64,000 nt of DNA from Thermanaerosceptrum fracticalcis (GCF_000746025.2 NZ_CP045798.1:62001-126000), one strand, 5' to 3'. Shown: positions 43,988 through 52,216, numbered from the stretch's first letter. Program-made: numbers and translations. The notes: a model not told the origin generated them from the sequence alone.

Positions 43988-45235
43988 ATGAGATATCCTA
44001 GAATATATAATGTTCGTCAGGTTTTTCCCCAGGATAAAATTTGCGACATAGCCGGTGAGTTAAGCACCCAGTTGGAGGAAGTAGGGGTCAGGTCCATTTT
44101 CTCACCGGGGGAAAGAGTTGCTGTTGCCGTAGGAAGCAGAGGAATTGCTAATATTAGTAAAATTATTAGCGTTCTGGTGGAGAAACTGAAGGTACTGGGT
44201 ACGAATCCCTTTATCGTACCGGCTATGGGCAGTCATGGCGGAGCTACTGCGCAAGGTCAGGTCGAGGTACTGGCCAGTTTGGGTATTACAGAAGGGACAG
44301 TGGGGGCCCCAATTGTCTCTGACATGGAAGTTGTGGAATTGGGGAAGACCGGCAGCGGGGCTACAGTTTATATGGATAAGAATGCATGGTCGGCAGACGC
44401 CATTGTGGTCGTGAACAGGGTCAAACCCCATACCAGATTTAAAGCGGAAAACGAAAGCGGTCTAATGAAGATGGTATCTGTGGGACTGGGCAAGCATAAA
44501 GGGTGCAGCCAGATGCATGCCTATGGCCTTTTCCCTACTGTTGTCGAAGCAGCCCGTTTGGCCTTAAGCAAAGCACCGATAAGGCTGGGGATTGGCATTG
44601 TAGAGAACTCCTACGATGAAACTGTCAAAATCGTAGCTGTAAAAAAAGAAGATTTAGAAGCGGTAGACGCCCAGTTGTTAAAGCTTGCCAAAAAGCTGAT
44701 GCCCTCACTGCCCGTTGAAGATATAGACCTGCTTGTAGTTAAAGAGATAGGTAAAAATATCAGCGGCACAGGAATGGATGTTAACGTTCTGGGGAGGGTG
44801 ACACAGCCTATTACTAATGAGGTTGATACTCCCAGGATAAAACGAATAGTTGCTCTAGAAATAACGGAAGCTTCCCACGGCAATGCCCTGGGGATGGGTT
44901 TAGCAGACGTTGTTCCCCGCCGTTTTGCAGATCAAATTGATTTTGAGGCCACCTACGCTAACGTTCTTGCGGCTGGAGTTCTTGACAGGGGTAAAATGCC
45001 GGTGGTTTGCAAGAATGACCAGGAGGCCATCACCGCAGCCCTTAAGTCTATTGAAAGGCTAGAACCGCCAAAGGCCCGCCTTATTTTTATCCGTAATACC
45101 CTGGAATTAAGCCATCTCAAAGTATCCGAGAGCATTTTGGCAGAAATAAGGAATCTGCCCTTTATCGAGGTTTTAGATGATGGCTTTGATCTGGGATTTG
45201 ACGAACACGGTAATATAGCTGATAAGTGGTGGTGA
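43988..45235 (+). CDS. LarA-superfamily (DUF2088-type) protein, second paralogue
   Basis: 415 residues. The N-terminal half carries VAVGSRGIANISKI and PAMGSHGGATAQGQ, then VVNRVKPHTRFKAENESGLMKMVSVGLGKHKG, a pattern related to the N-terminal domain of LarA. The C-terminal half (ISGTGMDVNVLGR, GNALGMGLADVVP) differs from typical LarA. Highly divergent from the copy at 30310. Activity unknown; an alpha-hydroxy-acid racemase or epimerase is plausible. The regulator lies 33 bp upstream and a long hairpin follows the stop. Confidence 0.7.
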   Translation: MRYPRIYNVRQVFPQDKICDIAGELSTQLEEVGVRSIFSPGERVAVAVGSRGIANISKIISVLVEKLKVLGTNPFIVPAMGSHGGATAQGQVEVLASLGITEGTVGAPIVSDMEVVELGKTGSGATVYMDKNAWSADAIVVVNRVKPHTRFKAENESGLMKMVSVGLGKHKGCSQMHAYGLFPTVVEAARLALSKAPIRLGIGIVENSYDETVKIVAVKKEDLEAVDAQLLKLAKKLMPSLPVEDIDLLVVKEIGKNISGTGMDVNVLGRVTQPITNEVDTPRIKRIVALEITEASHGNALGMGLADVVPRRFADQIDFEATYANVLAAGVLDRGKMPVVCKNDQEAITAALKSIERLEPPKARLIFIRNTLELSHLKVSESILAEIRNLPFIEVLDDGFDLGFDEHGNIADKWW

Positions 45236-45241
45236 ATAACG

Positions 45242-45280
45242 TTATGAGACGCAACAGATTTAAACTGTTGCGTCTCATAA
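45242..45280 (+). terminator. Strong hairpin terminator ending the catabolic island
   Basis: Perfect 16-bp stem TTATGAGACGCAACAG / complement with a 7-nt loop. It separates the intact LarA-like gene from a broken paralogue that starts 5 bp later. Confidence 0.85.
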
Positions 45281-45284
45281 TATT

Positions 45285-45780
45285 ATGGGCAGTCATGGAG
45301 GAGGGACTCCGGAAGGACAGAGGGAGATCCTGACCAGCTTGAATATTACCGAAGAGACCGTAGGTTGTCCTGTGGTTTGCTCTTCCGATGTAGTGAAGAT
45401 TGGTGTAACCCCAACTCATAACATTGATGTTTACTGCGCCAGGGAAGCTGTAGAAGCTGATGGCCTCATAGTAGTCAATAGAGTAAAGTGTCATACTGCT
45501 TTCAGGGCACCACGGGAATCGGGGCTCCTGAAAATGATGGGGATAGGTTTGGGCCGTGTACCAGGGGCGGATGCAATCCATTCAATTGGAACGGAGCATA
45601 TTGGTATGGTAATGCTAATGGCATTGGCCTGGCCGACTTTACTACCCGTAAACTCGTTGATAAGATTGACTTTCATGCTACCTATCTAAACTGCATGACA
45701 ACGGGGTTCCTACAGCAGGGAATGACTATGATTAAAAATCAAGAACTGAAAGATGCGCCTCAGTTATATATATTAATAGC
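45285..45780 (+). pseudogene. Fragment of a third LarA-superfamily gene
   Basis: The frame from 45285 (MGSHGGGTPEGQREILTSL then VVNRVKCHTAFRAPRESG, LLKMMGIGLGRVPGADAIHS) matches residues about 75-190 of the protein encoded at 43988. It then changes frame to GNANGIGLADFTTRKLVDKI and IDFHATYLNCMTTG, which matches residues about 297-330. So the 5' end is lost and about 100 residues in the middle are deleted, with a frameshift. Identity to the neighbour is moderate, so this is an old paralogue rather than a recent duplication. Confidence 0.85.
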
Positions 45781-45783
45781 AAT

Positions 45784-45971
45784 ATGAATCTGGGCCGGCA
45801 GATTTACTCTACCGCACATGAATTCAAGCATCTGTTCTTTGACGATATGACAGTGAACAGCGTGTATATCTGTAAAGGGGAAATAAGGAAGAGGAGATTA
45901 CCGCAGACTTATTTGCAGCTCATTTTCTGATGCCCTATGATAAAGGGCAAATACCACTTTCAGGACAGTAA
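45784..45971 (+). pseudogene. Remnant of an ImmA/IrrE-type metallopeptidase
   Basis: After MNLGRQIYST the frame reads AHEFKHLFFDD, which contains HExxH in its HEFKH form, then a frameshift near 45886 leads to EEEITADLFAAHFLMPYDKGQIP, the C-terminal glutamate-zinc-ligand part of ImmA/IrrE (M78) proteases (E-x-x-A-x-x-FAAxxLMP). The first half and the N-terminal regulator are missing. Such genes usually accompany mobile elements or toxin-antitoxin loci. Confidence 0.75.
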
Positions 45972-46108
45972 AAGTGTGAATTGTTTGAACCTCCATGGTG
46001 ATATATCAATATCAGTGGAGGTTTAATCTTCATAAAGTCATTTGTCTGTCTTGCGTGATTATTCATGCAATACTTTTAGCTAAAATAATACGGAAGTGGT
46101 TTGTATGT

Positions 46109-46618
46109 TTAGAGCCTTTGTAGAATTTCATCTATAAAATATGATTTTGCTATCCTATACATTGTTCTATTATCCCTGTACTTATGAGCAAGATAAATTT
46201 TCAAGGCTTGGTACTCGTTAGCAGCTTTACTATTTTGTCTAAGATATTTTCGAAATGCAAGGTTTTCTACCCAATAAGAACTACCCTTTGTCACAAGATG
46301 TAAATGATGTGTATTATTATCCGATGAGCCTTTTACGAAAAATATCCTATCCGGTCTTCCACATTCACCAAGACAGTGATAACCGATGCTTATAAGAGAT
46401 TTAGTGGTGCTATCATACTCATTATTATTGTCAACACCCACCATAATGTCTATTATTGGTTTTGCAGTCATATTAGGTATTGAAGTACTCCCTATATGAC
46501 AAATTGCAATTGATGAATTTTTAACCACAGAGAGTATTTCTTCTTTTTCTTGCTCAAACTGTTTTGGCCAGTCAGGATTGTACACTTCTAATTTTACTAC
46601 GTTATAAGGAAGGCCCAT
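46109..46618 (-). CDS. GrpB family (UPF0157) protein
   Basis: 169 residues from ATG 46618, where homologues begin (MGLPYNVVKLEVYNPDW); an ATG at 46666 would overlap the toxin gene. GrpB landmarks: HIGSTSIPNMTAKPIIDIMV, the YHCLGECGRPDRIFF stretch, NTHHLHLV and AFRKYLRQN. The fold is a nucleotidyltransferase-like domain of uncertain biochemical role, common near mobile or accessory genes. AT-rich compared with the flanking metabolic genes, which suggests acquisition. Confidence 0.85.
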   Translation of the reverse strand: MGLPYNVVKLEVYNPDWPKQFEQEKEEILSVVKNSSIAICHIGSTSIPNMTAKPIIDIMVGVDNNNEYDSTTKSLISIGYHCLGECGRPDRIFFVKGSSDNNTHHLHLVTKGSSYWVENLAFRKYLRQNSKAANEYQALKIYLAHKYRDNRTMYRIAKSYFIDEILQRL

Positions 46619-46653
46619 ATATTTAAATTCTCCATCTAAAGAGTTTTCTTCTC

Positions 46654-46956
46654 TTATAGTAGCCATTCATAATGGCGCTTGCCGTAGAGAATGCGGCGTA
46701 TCTGCACCGTATCAGCTTTTACAACAAAAAACACCAAATAGTTTTCTACAATCAGGCAGCGGTATCCCTTAGCCTTCAGGGCAGCATCCCGAACAAAGGG
46801 AAACCGTTCCGGCATTTCGGCAAGGCTGCCGATTTTTTCTATAATAAGATCATAATAATTGATTGCGGCCTGTGGTGATAGCGTATTGAGGTAGCTGACA
46901 ATATCCTTCAGGTCCGTTTTAGCATTGGAAAATATCTTGATTTTATACTTGCCCAT
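46654..46956 (-). CDS. RelE/ParE-family toxin
   Basis: 100 residues with the plasmid-stabilisation toxin fold: KIFSNAKTDLKDIVSYLNTL, the MPERFPFVRDAALKAKGYRCLIVENYLVFFVV core and RRILYGKRHYEWLL at the C terminus. RelE types cut mRNA on the ribosome, ParE types attack gyrase; the sequence alone does not separate them. Its start overlaps the antitoxin end by 14 bp, the usual antitoxin-first arrangement. Confidence 0.9.
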   Translation of the reverse strand: MGKYKIKIFSNAKTDLKDIVSYLNTLSPQAAINYYDLIIEKIGSLAEMPERFPFVRDAALKAKGYRCLIVENYLVFFVVKADTVQIRRILYGKRHYEWLL

Positions 46957-47215
46957 GTACGCTGTTCCTTAGCTGTCTTGCGACCTCAAAAAAATCCTCA
47001 CCCTTTGCACCGTTTGCTATTTCTTCCTCTGCTTCGGCAAGTTTTGCATACAGGCTTATTAATGCCTGCTGCCGTTCGTATGTTTCTAGGCTCATCACAA
47101 CCATATCGCCGACACCGTTTTTTGTAATGAAAACGGGTTCTCTTGATTTATGGCAGAACTCAGAAATATCATTGGCATTGTTTCTTAAATCGGAGATCGG
47201 TCTAATGTTCGGCAT
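46943..47215 (-). CDS. Phd/YefM-family antitoxin
   Basis: 90 residues. The N-terminal DNA-binding part reads MPNIRPISDLRNNANDISEFCH and EPVFITKNGVGDMVVMSLETYE, the Phd/YefM signature; the rest is a helical toxin-binding tail. It neutralises the adjacent toxin and represses its own promoter. The pair is intact and sits among broken genes, as expected for a self-maintaining module. Confidence 0.9.
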   Translation of the reverse strand: MPNIRPISDLRNNANDISEFCHKSREPVFITKNGVGDMVVMSLETYERQQALISLYAKLAEAEEEIANGAKGEDFFEVARQLRNSVHGQV

Positions 47216-47406
47216 ATCAAATGCTCCTTATATCAATATTAGTATTTATATTATATCAGAATATTGAGAGCCGAGTCTACGCGGCCGAATTATTTATCAC
47301 CAGGTTCAATTTATAACAGGAGTTATGCAGTTGGTGGAAATAAAAGCCCCCATAATCGCAGGGGATGGTAATTTTTACCACCACTCTGGCGATATGGGTG
47401 ATATTG

Positions 47407-47640
47407 ATGAGCAAGCTTTGTAAACCTACTTTCGAGAAAAAAGATCACGGGCGAGGTGCCGGGATTCCTGTACTCAAGACAATTTGGGATTTATTTGATC
47501 TGTCCCTTTTATTTTCACAATCAGGAACCCGTAAACACTCCGGAATTTCGGCATGGCTTCTAGTCTTTTGCTTACATCTGTGGCCTGATTGATAACGTAA
47601 TTTCCATTAATAAAAATGCTGAGTTTTCAACTAACGCTCC
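47407..47640 (+). pseudogene. N-terminal remnant of a DDE-type transposase
   Basis: From ATG 47407 the frame reads MSKLCKPTFEKKDHG, then GIPVLKTIWDLFDLSLLFSQ and SGTRKHSGISAWLLVF, resembling the first ~55 residues of IS4-like transposases. A frameshift follows (AYICGLIDNV continues in another frame), and the catalytic DDE part is absent. The family call is from memory of the N-terminal pattern and is tentative. The surrounding gap 47.2-47.7 kb has no other gene. Confidence 0.55.
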
Positions 47641-47691
47641 CTTTTTACAACAGCCCAAGTGATAGTCACCTCACATGACATACGATTTTTT

Positions 47692-47711
47692 TGTAACACG
47701 ACCGTGTTACA
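47692..47711. promoter_or_regulatory. 20-nt inverted repeat
   Basis: TGTAACACG and CGTGTTACA separated by AC. It has dyad symmetry like an operator, but no adjacent intact gene reads away from it; the tRNA terminator lies 12 bp further on. Possibly the left-over of a removed element. Confidence 0.4.
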
Positions 47712-47722
47712 CGACCCAAAAC

Positions 47723-47767
47723 AAAAAAGGCTTACGTTTTCTCATTTCGAGAATCTCGTAAGCCTTT
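47723..47767 (-). terminator. Terminator of tRNA-Leu
   Basis: On the minus strand AAAGGCTTACG pairs with CGTAAGCCTTT around a 20-nt loop and a T-run follows, 12 bp downstream of the tRNA 3' end. Confidence 0.85.
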
Positions 47768-47779
47768 AATCATCTTAGT

Positions 47780-47864
47780 TGGTGCGGAAGATGGGACTTG
47801 AACCCATACGCCTTGCGACACACGCCCCTCAAACGTGCCTGTCTGCCAATTCCAGCACTTCCGC
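47780..47864 (-). tRNA. tRNA-Leu (anticodon GAG)
   Basis: An 85-nt class II tRNA including the encoded CCA. Acceptor arms GCGGAAG / CTTCCGC pair fully; the D-arm has AATTGGCAGAC as usual in tRNA-Leu; anticodon stem CACGT/GCGTG encloses TTGAGGG, giving anticodon GAG; a variable arm TGTCGCAAGGCG and T-arm ATGGG-TTCAAGT-CCCAT follow. The discriminator is A, as required for leucine. Confidence 0.95.
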
Positions 47865-47910
47865 ATGTATTGTTTTGTGACAAGAAATATCTTAGCATGG
47901 AAGCGAAATA

Positions 47911-48066
47911 ATGTCAAGTAAGAATCACTGGATTGTAGGCGCTACCATGCTGGGCGTCAAACCTGCGGAATTACTAAATGTAGAGCCTTATGGCAAGAAC
48001 GGGCAAAAAGGTTGGCATGAGTGCCAGCTTTATTTTTCCGAGATAAAGGATCTCAGTTTCCTGTAA
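47911..48066 (+). pseudogene. Short ORF (51 aa), probable fragment
   Basis: ATG 47911 to TAA 48066. The product contains HWIVGATMLGVKPAELLNVE and GWHECQLYFSEIKDLSFL, which looks like genuine protein sequence and recalls the start of the DUF3793-type proteins (GIKPA motif), but it is much shorter and lacks a ribosome site. Probably a relic. It lies opposite the tRNA promoter region. Confidence 0.3.
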
Positions 48067-48114
48067 GTCCGTAATTTGGGAAGACTAAAACAGGTCTTTT
48101 TTTATCACCTTCAT

Positions 48115-48888
48115 TTAAAATAGTTGTTTGAGATACTCAAATACACCCAGGAGTTTGGCGGCCATGATGATGGCTACCACAATGAGGAATAACCGGATCC
48201 ACTTATCCCCTTTGGCCACGACAAAGGAACTACCTATCCAGCCGCCGATACCGTTACCCACGGAGAGCGTTAAGCCCAGAACCCAGTCCACTTTGCCTTC
48301 CAAGATAAAGACTACCAGGGAGATGAACATATAAAAAAGGACCACGAAGTTCTTTAAGCTGTTAATCTTGATCAGCGACATTCCCGTGAGGAGTGAGAGG
48401 CTGGCGATAATAATAAAGCCAACTCCGGCCTGGATAAACCCACCGTACATACCCACGAAGAAAAAAACAATGGCGGACAAAATGCGGCGGGGCAGGGACA
48501 GTTCCTCCTCGGGTTTTTCTACAGGTTGCTCGGGCTGCCGAACGATGAGAAAAAGAACGATGATCATTACGCCGGCCAGGATTTTATTAAAAATGGCATC
48601 CGGGAGATCAATGGCCAGTTTGGCCCCCAGATAAGAACCGATCATAGCCGGAATACCTAAAGTAAGGCCAAGCTTTAAATCAAAGTAGCCTTTCCGGCGA
48701 AAGTTAATGGCCGCGGCAATACCTTGCACCGTTAGAGCTACGCGGTTTGTGCCGTTGGCCAGGGCTGACGGCATCCCTAAAAAAATAAACATAGGCATGG
48801 TGAGGAGAGAACCTCCTCCGGCCACGGTATTTAGGAAACCCGCAATAACGCCGACAACCAGGATCAATAGTACTGTACCAATCGTCAT
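48115..48888 (-). CDS. TauE/SafE-family sulfite exporter-like permease
   Basis: 257 residues and about eight transmembrane helices. Family signatures: GVIAGFLNTVAGGGSLLTMPMFIFLGMP at the start, GTNRVALTVQ, and GGFIQAGVGFIIIASLSLL after the central loop. The family exports sulfite, sulfoacetate or related organosulfur anions. Nothing next to it fixes the substrate. Monocistronic, downstream of the ANTAR gene in the same direction with a 67-bp gap. Confidence 0.87.
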   Translation of the reverse strand: MTIGTVLLILVVGVIAGFLNTVAGGGSLLTMPMFIFLGMPSALANGTNRVALTVQGIAAAINFRRKGYFDLKLGLTLGIPAMIGSYLGAKLAIDLPDAIFNKILAGVMIIVLFLIVRQPEQPVEKPEEELSLPRRILSAIVFFFVGMYGGFIQAGVGFIIIASLSLLTGMSLIKINSLKNFVVLFYMFISLVVFILEGKVDWVLGLTLSVGNGIGGWIGSSFVVAKGDKWIRLFLIVVAIIMAAKLLGVFEYLKQLF

Positions 48889-48955
48889 AGGCTAATCCTT
48901 TCGCAAAAAGATATCATTATTTTACCATATCTGGTATTGATGGTGACCAAAGTAT

Positions 48956-49546
48956 TCACACTATTTTCATTGTATTATTCTTTTTCTTATTGGGTATTCC
49001 TCCTATGTGAGGGAGAAAAACATCTTTCTCCAACTGGCCCCGTAGAACCCTTTGTGAAACGGTAAGGAGAGGCAGCCGGGTACACATACTGGTATGTAGC
49101 AAGGTTCTGTGGGCCTGGGGTTCACTTAAAGCATATTTACGCATAACCTTGTCTTTGGCCAAAAGGAAGACCTTCTGGGGAGGAATGAGGGAATCTGCCC
49201 CCGGGAATTTAGCCAGGAGGAGTTCTAAGGCCTCTTCCAGGTGAAAGGTATCTGTGGAAATTTTGTTTGAGGGTTCTTGTAAAAACCATAGGGTTAACCG
49301 GGAAAAAGCCTGTTCCAGCAGGATTACATTGTGATTCTGAAGGACTGCTTTATATCTGGTGTGATAATAATGGGGTGACTGCAGGATAACCAGGGAAGGT
49401 TCCATAAAGTCGAGTACTGTGGGGGCATTAAATTTGACCGCCTCCCCTATCACAGTGAAAGAACGTTTAGTTAGCAGTCTTTTGATACGCAGGGTAATTT
49501 CAGGGGAAGCAACTGCAATATAAACCCGCTTACTGTCCAACTCCAC
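48956..49546 (-). CDS. ANTAR-domain protein with degenerate receiver
   Basis: 196 residues. The N-terminal ~115 residues have a CheY-like alternation (RVYIAVASPEITLRIKRLL, PSLVILQSPHYY) but lack the acidic phosphorylation triad. The 130-178 segment QKVFLLAKDKVMRKYALSEPQ followed by AHRTLLHTSM matches the ANTAR RNA-binding three-helix domain, which stabilises antiterminator hairpins. The tail is lysine-rich. It may regulate the TauE-type gene downstream or act in trans; no two-hexaloop ANTAR target was identified here. Confidence 0.65.
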   Translation of the reverse strand: MELDSKRVYIAVASPEITLRIKRLLTKRSFTVIGEAVKFNAPTVLDFMEPSLVILQSPHYYHTRYKAVLQNHNVILLEQAFSRLTLWFLQEPSNKISTDTFHLEEALELLLAKFPGADSLIPPQKVFLLAKDKVMRKYALSEPQAHRTLLHTSMCTRLPLLTVSQRVLRGQLEKDVFLPHIGGIPNKKKNNTMKIV

Positions 49547-49620
49547 TCTCTCCCTTCAAAGCGATTCATTGATGAAATATATGTGGCAGAGGAAAGATGG
49601 TGCATCTCAGTACAATAAAA

Positions 49621-50163
49621 AATGCCTTAATCTTACACTGCACCTATATTGGCTTAAGTACGGGCCAGGTACTGCTGCATAAACACGGGAGGGAATTGGC
49701 ATTTTATATAAGGACAGCCCCAGAAAGGAGCCACAAAGATAAATAGATTTAAGTAAGGCGGCTTATTACCTGTCATACCAAAGGAGAACCGGTAAAGGAC
49801 CAGCAAGGTCAATACACGACACAAAACCATTACGGAGCGAGGCACTGGTTTATGAGCGCCCAGACCAACCATGAAGGTATGACCTGTCTTGATTGCCATA
49901 CTTCCAACAAAGAGAATAAAGAAGGAAAACTTCTTGTAAAGGATTCGTCCCAGGAAGTATGTGCCAAGTGTCATAAAGGTGAGACGCTGGATGTGGACAA
50001 GATTATGGTGGGAGAATTCCACTGACCCTATAACCATATTACCCGTGACCATAGTTTCGGTGTTATCAGTTATCCCTCCCTGGGAGATGATCCTAATACC
50101 AAGTCTGTGGAAATTACTAAGCCAGATACTATTAAGTACTTAGAAAAGTATATGAGGAAATAG
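49621..50163 (+). pseudogene. Decayed multiheme cytochrome c (NapC/NrfH-like)
   Basis: One frame reads LLHKHGRELAFYIRTAPERS, stops (TAG, then TAA at 49746-49755), continues with a ruined first heme site (LITCH, the first Cys lost), KGEPVKDQQGQYTTQNHYG, then intact motifs CLDCH and CAKCH and KIMVGEFH, a TGA at 50023-50025, and PYNHITRDHSFGVISYP to the TAG at 50161. No start codon or signal peptide remains. Three stops and a lost ligand show decay. A minus-strand frame over the same bases is a shadow. Confidence 0.8.
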
Positions 50164-50290
50164 TATATGAAAAAATCCCATGCAGCAGCATGGGATAAAT
50201 TTGAGATAATCACACAAAAACTGTAGCATCATTTTAACCCCCGCATATTATGTACTGCAGAAAAGTTCAATATGAATTGAGGACAATGGC

Positions 50291-50335
50291 GCCCTCAAAA
50301 AGTCGAGCATGACTTTTGGAGGGCCTTTCATTTTG
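50291..50335 (+). terminator. Leader terminator/attenuator upstream of asnB
   Basis: GCCCTCAAAAAGTC pairs with GACTTTTGGAGGGC (one mismatch, 6-nt loop) followed by CTTTCATTTT. It ends 39 nt before the asnB start. A further hairpin ATCCCATGC/GCATGGGAT is at 50175-50196, at the end of the cytochrome remnant. Attenuation of asnB is possible; no T-box elements are present. Confidence 0.6.
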
Positions 50336-50362
50336 GACAAAACTAAAAGGGGGTTTTTCTGC

Positions 50363-52210
50363 ATGTGTGGAATTACAGGTTGGATTGACTGGGAACTGGA
50401 TCTGACCCAGCAGGAACGAATTATCGATAAGATGACCGAGACACTGGCACCCAGGGGACCTGACGATTCGGGAAAATGGCTGTCCACCCACGCCGCCTTC
50501 GGGCATCGCCGTCTAAGTGTTGTTGACCCCGCCGGCGGAGCCCAGCCCATGGTGCGGGAGCGGGGAGGGAAAACCTATGTTGTGACCTACAATGGGGAAC
50601 TCTATAATACGCCGGAATTACGCCGGGAACTGGAGAGCCGGGGTTATGTTTTTTCAACCAATTGTGATACGGAAGTATTGCTGGTGTCTTACATGGAATG
50701 GGGGCCCCAGTGTGTGGAAAGGTTTAATGGCATCTATGCTTTCGGGATCTGGGATGATGCGCAAGAGACTTTTTTTATGGCTCGTGACCGCATGGGTGTA
50801 AAACCCCTTTTTTATACAGTGAGAGGTAAATCTCTAATTTTTGGTTCCGAATTAAAAACTATTTTGGCTCACCCCGCTGTAAGACCGGTAGTGGGGGAGG
50901 AAGGCCTGGCTGAAGTGTTAATCATGGGCCCGGCCCGCACGCCGGGACATGGTGTCTATGAAGATGTTTATGAAGTCCGTCCTGGTTATAGTGTGTTGTA
51001 CAATAGAAACGGCATCCGTCATATCAAATACTGGACCTTGCGGAGTTTACCCCATCATGATGACCTGGAGACGACCACTGCCACGGTAAGGCACCTGGTG
51101 GAGGATTCCATTGAACGGCAGTTGGTGGCGGATGTGCCTGTTTGCACCTTTCTCTCGGGGGGCCTTGATTCCAGTACTATTACCGCCATTGCCGCCCGGG
51201 AATTTGTCAAAAGAGGATTGGGTACCCTGCGTACTTTCTCTATAGATTATAAAGATAATGACCGGTATTTTAAGGCCAGTGAGTTCCAGCCCAATGCCGA
51301 TGCACCCTGGATAGAAAGGGTAGCCCGGCACCTTGGTACCCGGCAAAAGGTAGTGATGGTGGATATCCCTCAACTGGTGGGAACCCTGGAAGAAGCCACC
51401 GTAGCCCGGGACCTTCCCGGTATGGCCGATGTTGATTCCTCCCTGCTTTATTTCTGCCGGGAAGTCAAGAAAGAAGCAACGGTGGCCCTTTCCGGCGAAT
51501 GTGCCGATGAGGTTTTTGGGGGATACCCCTGGTTCCATAATGCAGAGGCCTTGCTGGCTGATAGCTTCCCCTGGGTGCGTTCCCTGGAGGAAAGGATTAA
51601 GTTGTTTAAACCTGGGCTGTTTAAGTCTTTCCAACCTCAGGAATATATTGTCCAAAGATACAGGGAAACCATTGCCGAAGTGCCCCGGTTGGAGGGAGAA
51701 GATCCCCTGGAGGCGAAAAGGCGGGAGATGTTCTACCTCAATCTCAACTGGTTTATGAGTACTTTGCTAGACCGTAAAGACCGCATGAGCATGGCCACAG
51801 GCCTGGAAGTTCGCGTTCCTTTCTGTGACCACCGCCTGGTGGAATACGTCTGGAATATTCCCTGGGAAATGAAAACGGTGGACGGGAGGGCCAAAGGCAT
51901 CCTGCGCCGGGCTCTCCAAGGGTTACTGCCCCATGATGTGCTGGAGCGGCATAAGAGTCCTTATCCTAAGACTCATAACCCTGCTTACACGGAAGCCGTA
52001 AGGTCGGCGCTTCAAAAAATACTGGAGGATCCTGCTTCACCGCTGCTGCAGGTAATAAATGTACCGTTTATTAGAAAAATAATGGAATCCTCGGAGGAAA
52101 TCTTTGACCGTCCCTGGTTCGGCCAGCTGATGAAAGGGCCCCAGCTCTTTGCTTATCTCATCCAGGTCAATACCTGGCTCAAAACATATAAGGTAGAGAT
52201 TACTTGTTAA
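50363..52210 (+). CDS. asnB: Asparagine synthase (glutamine-hydrolysing)
   Basis: 615 residues from ATG 50363, which makes Cys2 the N-terminal nucleophile (MCGITGW); frames from upstream starts would bury it. GATase II domain about 2-210 with RGPDDSG, GHRRLSVVD and YNGELYN; synthetase domain with the PP-loop SGGLDSSTI and SGECADEVFGGYPWF. It amidates aspartate with ATP and glutamine. It converges with ilvE across a small hairpin. Preceded by an AAAAGGGGG site. Confidence 0.93.
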   Translation: MCGITGWIDWELDLTQQERIIDKMTETLAPRGPDDSGKWLSTHAAFGHRRLSVVDPAGGAQPMVRERGGKTYVVTYNGELYNTPELRRELESRGYVFSTNCDTEVLLVSYMEWGPQCVERFNGIYAFGIWDDAQETFFMARDRMGVKPLFYTVRGKSLIFGSELKTILAHPAVRPVVGEEGLAEVLIMGPARTPGHGVYEDVYEVRPGYSVLYNRNGIRHIKYWTLRSLPHHDDLETTTATVRHLVEDSIERQLVADVPVCTFLSGGLDSSTITAIAAREFVKRGLGTLRTFSIDYKDNDRYFKASEFQPNADAPWIERVARHLGTRQKVVMVDIPQLVGTLEEATVARDLPGMADVDSSLLYFCREVKKEATVALSGECADEVFGGYPWFHNAEALLADSFPWVRSLEERIKLFKPGLFKSFQPQEYIVQRYRETIAEVPRLEGEDPLEAKRREMFYLNLNWFMSTLLDRKDRMSMATGLEVRVPFCDHRLVEYVWNIPWEMKTVDGRAKGILRRALQGLLPHDVLERHKSPYPKTHNPAYTEAVRSALQKILEDPASPLLQVINVPFIRKIMESSEEIFDRPWFGQLMKGPQLFAYLIQVNTWLKTYKVEITC

Positions 52211-52216
52211 AAGTGA

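Noticed and set aside
50023-50025. Selenocysteine reading of the TGA in the cytochrome remnant
   Set aside because: No good hairpin follows, and the gene has other stops and a lost heme ligand, so nonsense decay explains it.
49654-50052. Minus-strand 132-codon frame
   Set aside because: It lies on the reverse of a recognisable cytochrome remnant and encodes no known pattern.
50164-50362. T-box riboswitch before asnB
   Set aside because: The leader is too short and lacks the T-box sequence and specifier-stem arrangement; only simple hairpins are present.
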